A stretch of DNA of 45,135 bases, from positions 1 to 45,135 of the forward strand of contig CAIUQR010000016.1 in NCBI GenBank assembly GCA_903901335.1, in the 5' to 3' direction. Position numbers and translations under genes: made by a program. This document shows positions 42,016-45,135 of the stretch, one piece after another (within the stretch, counting starts at the first letter, position 1; each line of letters opens with the position of its first letter). Below the pieces are notes generated by a model. The model had not been told where the DNA came from. It was given only the letters and a program-made list of their open reading frames with translations, and searched no databases. The DNA comes from an uncultured delta proteobacterium. GTDB lineage: Bacteria; Desulfobacterota; Desulfobulbia; Desulfobulbales; Desulfocapsaceae.

Positions 42016-44442
42016 ATGAGTATTTCAATCTCAAATATGATTAGTAGGATTGAGCCTCACAATACAGTTTTGTTTTTTGGAGCTGGTTCAGCGATACCAT
42101 CTGGTGCACCAAGTGTAGAGAAAATCATTTCAGAAATTTCTCAATCACTCCAAATAGAAGCTAATAGCTATACTCTAAGCGAAATTGCAAGTCTTGCTGA
42201 AGATAAGAAAGGGAGAAGGGAACTGATCAATACTCTCAGGGGTTTGTTTAAACTACCTAGTGTGACAGGAAGTTTGTTAAATTTGCCATTGTACAATTGG
42301 AAGAACATATATACTACGAATTACGATCAACTTATTGAACAGTCCTTTTCAAGGAAGAATATTCCACTTTCTGTTTATTCATCCAATTTTGATTTCACCG
42401 TGCAGGCCGTACCAGAAGCTATAAAGCTGTTTAAATTGCACGGAACAATTGAAAAAGATATATGCGATGGAAATCATGGTAGGATTATCATAAGTGAGTC
42501 TGATTATGACAACACTATTGATTACAGAGAGTCATTATTTGACGCATTCAAGTATGATTTAGCTGGTGCCAACTTAATAATTATTGGATATTCCCTCTCT
42601 GATACCCATATTAAAGAAATTGTCACTAGAGCGATAGATATAAATAACAAAATTCAAAATCCATTCTCTATTAATTTGCTTCTTTATACTGCTGATGAAG
42701 GTCGAGCTTCATTATATGAGAGGAGAGGAATTAAAGTGTCGTTTGGTGGATTGGATGATTTTTTTCTTGAGTTAGGGAAAAAGTGTAAACCAATTGAAGC
42801 GACCTTTTATTTTACTGGTAACCCATTAGACATAATACCAACTTTAAATTCTATCACGACAGATGTTGGCCATGAAGTTAAGTGCTGTGCAAAAAACGTA
42901 AGTGCGATGTATCAAGGTTGGCCAGCAAGTTATGCAGATATTGATGCACAAATAACGTTCGAAAGGACGTTGTTTAATCCTGTGGTATCTGCAATAGAGA
43001 ATGATAAACTCTGCACAACTATCCTAGGTGCCAGTGGAATTGGAAAAACAACTTTTGCACGTCAAGTCATCCTTAGCCTTTACAAAAAAGATTATTATTG
43101 CTGGGAACATAAAAATGACCATCCTTTACAATCTAAGATGTGGAGAAAAGTTGCCCAAGAGATGCATTCAAATGGGAAAATCGGGATATTATTTATTGAT
43201 GATGCTCATACTCATTTGTATGATTTAAATAATCTGATAGACCTTTTAGTTTCTGATGGCCATGGAAGTTTAAAGCTTCTATTCACATCTGCTAGAAATC
43301 AATGGTTCCCAAGGGTTAAGACGCCCAATATTTTCAAAAATGGCCAACAATTCCTTCTGAAAAAACTTGATGAATCAGAAGTTGAGAATTTACTCACTTT
43401 AGTTGACACCTCTCCAGATCTACGACCTTTGGTAGAAAATAGTTTCATTGGCTTTTCTCGATTTGAACGGAAAAGAAGATTGACGGCTAAATGTGAATCA
43501 GACACTTTCGTTTGTTTAAAAAACATATTCGCATCCGAGAAATTTGATGACATAGTTTTACGAGAATATGCCGAGTTAGATGAAAAATATAGGGATATAT
43601 ATCGATTAGTTTCGGCAATGGAAAGTGCCGGGATAAGAGTTCACAGACAGTTAGTTATCAGATTGCTGGGAATACCTGCCCCTGAAGTTGCAGCATCACT
43701 TACAAATTTAGTCGATATTATACATGAATACACAGTGAGCGCTCGTGAAGGGATTTACGGATGGAGAGGTAGGCATCCGGTAATTACGGACATTGTAACT
43801 AAATACAAAATGGGAGATGAAAATGAGTATTACAGGCTTCTTGAAACTGTCATTGAAAACATTATGCCAGCTTATGATATTGAAATTATGACAATCAGAC
43901 AGCTATGTGGTTTTCAGACTGGAATAGGAAGATTCCCAGATCTCCAAAGACAGAATAAACTCTTTAGGAAAATAATATCTATAGCACCTGGCGAAAGAAT
44001 CCCTCGTCATAGATTAATACGTAACTTAATTGAGCTTAATGAGTTTGATAAAGCAGAAACAGAAATAAGATTATTCGAAAATGATTTCAAAATGGATGGG
44101 CCAGTCAGACGTTATAAAATAATACTCATGCTCGCAAGAGCACAAAACACACCGGGCATACTCAAAGAGGATAGGATAGCAATATTAGAAATAGCAAAAG
44201 ATCATGCTTTAATGGCAATTGATCGTTATCCAGACAATAAAAACATTTTAAGAACATATTGTGATGTTGGCTTTGAGTACTTTAAATTGACAGGAAAATT
44301 AGAATATTTTGATGATGGCATAAAAAATATGAGAGAAGCTGAGGATCGTATAGGTGATCCTGAAATTACCAATTTATTAATAATGTATGAAAGAAAAATC
44401 GCAGGGATTGAATTTGAAGAAAGCGAACATCAAATCCAATAA
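42016..44442 (+). CDS. SIR2-STAND antiphage defence protein, 808 aa
   Basis: The N-terminal SIR2-like domain (about 1-265) has FFGAGSAIPSGAPS, TTNYD (100-104) and LHGT (141-144), the residues that bind and hydrolyse NAD. A STAND/AAA-type NTPase follows, with Walker A GASGIGKT (about 337-344) and Walker B ILFIDDAH (about 392). The C-terminal part (about 600-800) is helical and TPR-like, probably the sensor. Single-gene SIR2-STAND proteins (Avs5-like) recognise phage proteins and kill the cell by NAD depletion. Codon and base use is more AT-rich than the upstream restriction genes, suggesting separate acquisition. Confidence 0.88.
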   Translation: MSISISNMISRIEPHNTVLFFGAGSAIPSGAPSVEKIISEISQSLQIEANSYTLSEIASLAEDKKGRRELINTLRGLFKLPSVTGSLLNLPLYNWKNIYTTNYDQLIEQSFSRKNIPLSVYSSNFDFTVQAVPEAIKLFKLHGTIEKDICDGNHGRIIISESDYDNTIDYRESLFDAFKYDLAGANLIIIGYSLSDTHIKEIVTRAIDINNKIQNPFSINLLLYTADEGRASLYERRGIKVSFGGLDDFFLELGKKCKPIEATFYFTGNPLDIIPTLNSITTDVGHEVKCCAKNVSAMYQGWPASYADIDAQITFERTLFNPVVSAIENDKLCTTILGASGIGKTTFARQVILSLYKKDYYCWEHKNDHPLQSKMWRKVAQEMHSNGKIGILFIDDAHTHLYDLNNLIDLLVSDGHGSLKLLFTSARNQWFPRVKTPNIFKNGQQFLLKKLDESEVENLLTLVDTSPDLRPLVENSFIGFSRFERKRRLTAKCESDTFVCLKNIFASEKFDDIVLREYAELDEKYRDIYRLVSAMESAGIRVHRQLVIRLLGIPAPEVAASLTNLVDIIHEYTVSAREGIYGWRGRHPVITDIVTKYKMGDENEYYRLLETVIENIMPAYDIEIMTIRQLCGFQTGIGRFPDLQRQNKLFRKIISIAPGERIPRHRLIRNLIELNEFDKAETEIRLFENDFKMDGPVRRYKIILMLARAQNTPGILKEDRIAILEIAKDHALMAIDRYPDNKNILRTYCDVGFEYFKLTGKLEYFDDGIKNMREAEDRIGDPEITNLLIMYERKIAGIEFEESEHQIQ

Positions 44443-44472
44443 TAGCCGTAAATGATTCAAAATAGCGAGGGG

Positions 44473-44633
44473 TGCAATCACTGGCCTGGTTTACCGGCCC
44501 TGATCTTGCCGGTGCCGATGACGGTTACAAAAAAAACTGATTGCAGAATGTTCCATCGAGGCCCCGACCAGGGCAAACTTATGATTGCAAAGACTCTCGT
44601 GCCGGCTCGTCCAGATCTCGCTTTTTGATTGCA
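44473..44633 (+). repeat. Modular 161-bp repeat, copy R5
   Basis: Boxes TGCAATCA (44473), TGATTGCA (44538), TGATTGCA (44582) and TGATTGCA (44626), spacings 57, 36 and 36. The inner sequences differ much from R1 and R3 while every spacing is retained. Same orientation as R4. Confidence 0.9.
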
Positions 44634-44791
44634 AATAGGGGTTGTATGCCGGAACCGCCGAAATTTCCGTCACCCCCAACTTCTCTCCGGGTCGTCCACC
44701 GAAACCATATCACACTCAATGAAGCCATTACGATAATCCGCTGCGCCCTTCTTGTCGATCAAAAGAAAACACGACAGTATGAAAAATAAAT
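44634..44791. other. Intergenic gap between R5 and R6
   Basis: No gene supported. The stretch GTCACCCCCAACTTCTCTCC (44670-44689) resembles the DNA following R4 (TCAACCCCCAACTTTATTAC near 38963), so similar flanks may have been carried along with the repeats. Confidence 0.4.
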
Positions 44792-44835
44792 TGCCATGTT
44801 GTTGATGCCCTGGTCGTTGTCGGCCGACGCTTTTT

Positions 44836-45040
44836 TGATTGCAGAAATCGAGATCCGGACGCGCCGGCAATCGTTAATTTGCTATCATTTGTTCGCCCTG
44901 GCCGCGTTCTGCAGGAAGGTTTTTGATTGCACTTTCCTTTCCCGGGCCAGGTCCCAAGGAAGCGTTTTGCAATCAGAATTATTCTCGATGTGGTCAGCGC
45001 CGGTCAGATCCGGACCTTGAAGCCCGGCCAGGTGATTGCA
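44836..45040 (-). repeat. Modular repeat, copy R6, with an extra 44-bp unit
   Basis: Boxes TGATTGCA (44836), TGCTATCA (44880), TGATTGCA (44924), TGCAATCA (44968) and TGATTGCA (45033), spacings 36, 36, 36 and 57. The 161-bp element is 44880-45040, equal to ...-46 on the circle; the 44836 box adds a further module, and a weaker TGCCATGT at 44792 could be yet another. One 36-base module (44932-44967) is nearly self-complementary, as in R2. Confidence 0.9.
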
Positions 45041-45135
45041 AATTGACCCCTATTATTTTGATTCGAGAACTATAGCCAGCAACCTGTCTTTGATGCTATC
45101 TTTCGTTTCCCGGACAGTTAAGCGGAGAGCTTGCG
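44995..45135. repeat. Terminal direct repeat, right copy
   Basis: Exact second copy of bases 1-141; redundant on the circle. Confidence 0.93.

Noticed and set aside
44473..45040. CRISPR array (8-bp repeats with constant 36-bp spacers)
   Set aside because: Repeats are far too short, alternate in orientation, one spacer is always 57 bases and conserved between copies, and no cas gene is present.

Overview
The window is one complete circular plasmid: its first 141 bases recur exactly as its last 141 (1-141 = 44995-45135), so the molecule is 44,994 bp if the overlap is an assembly artefact. It is moderately AT-rich. It carries a full VirB/VirD4 (MPF-T) conjugation system, a MOBP relaxase, a type Ib partition locus, an iteron-type origin and an exceptional density of restriction and defence genes. 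The TrbM/TraX/LPD7 set and the gene styles point to a Gram-negative proteobacterium or desulfobacterium from an environmental sample; that host call is inference only.

Layout. 1-0.9 kb: a very small tyrosine recombinase and a small partner gene. 1.3-7.9 kb: two consecutive integron-type gene cassettes with attC-like sites but no integron integrase. The first encodes a DUF262-DUF1524 (GmrSD-like) defence protein that is split by a 4,156-bp Tn3-family transposon (tnpA plus a TnpI-type tyrosine recombinase, 38-bp inverted repeats, 5-bp target duplication). The second encodes a small predicted nuclease-fold protein. 8.1-10.7 kb: a membrane-anchored Mrr-like nuclease with a membrane partner, and an HNH-HIT fusion. 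10.8-14.6 kb: mobilization region (relaxase, MobC, oriT, two small regulators, one decayed gene, a PH-domain membrane protein). 15.0-17.8 kb: ParG/ParA partition genes ringed by palindromes, an origin with 21-bp iterons, and the Rep protein. 17.9-21.5 kb: leading-region style genes ending in ArdC antirestriction. 21.5-22.8 kb: a 1.3-kb regulatory region containing a perfect chromosomal-type parS site and an orphan terminator. 22.8-38.7 kb: the transfer operon (VirB1-B11, VirD4, LPD7 protein, TrbM, TraX, lipoprotein, SSB) closed by a strong terminator. 39.0-44.4 kb: a PstI/BsuBI-type restriction-modification pair and a SIR2-STAND defence ATPase.

The most unusual signal is a modular repeat that I do not recognise. 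Six intergenic copies of a 161-bp element are built from four 8-bp TGATTGCA boxes (outer pair inverted) separated by exactly 57, 36 and 36 bases. The spacing is preserved even where inner sequences differ strongly; one copy lacks the last box and one is a base short. The copies sit at the seams between functional modules, and one has gained an extra 44-bp unit. They resemble pneumococcal BOX elements in logic but not in sequence.

Working together: the relaxase/MobC/oriT set and the VirB/D4 channel make the plasmid self-transmissible; ArdC and the methyltransferase would protect it on entry; the PstI-like system, SIR2-STAND, Mrr-like and HNH-HIT genes would defend the host and favour plasmid retention; ParA/ParG and Rep maintain it.
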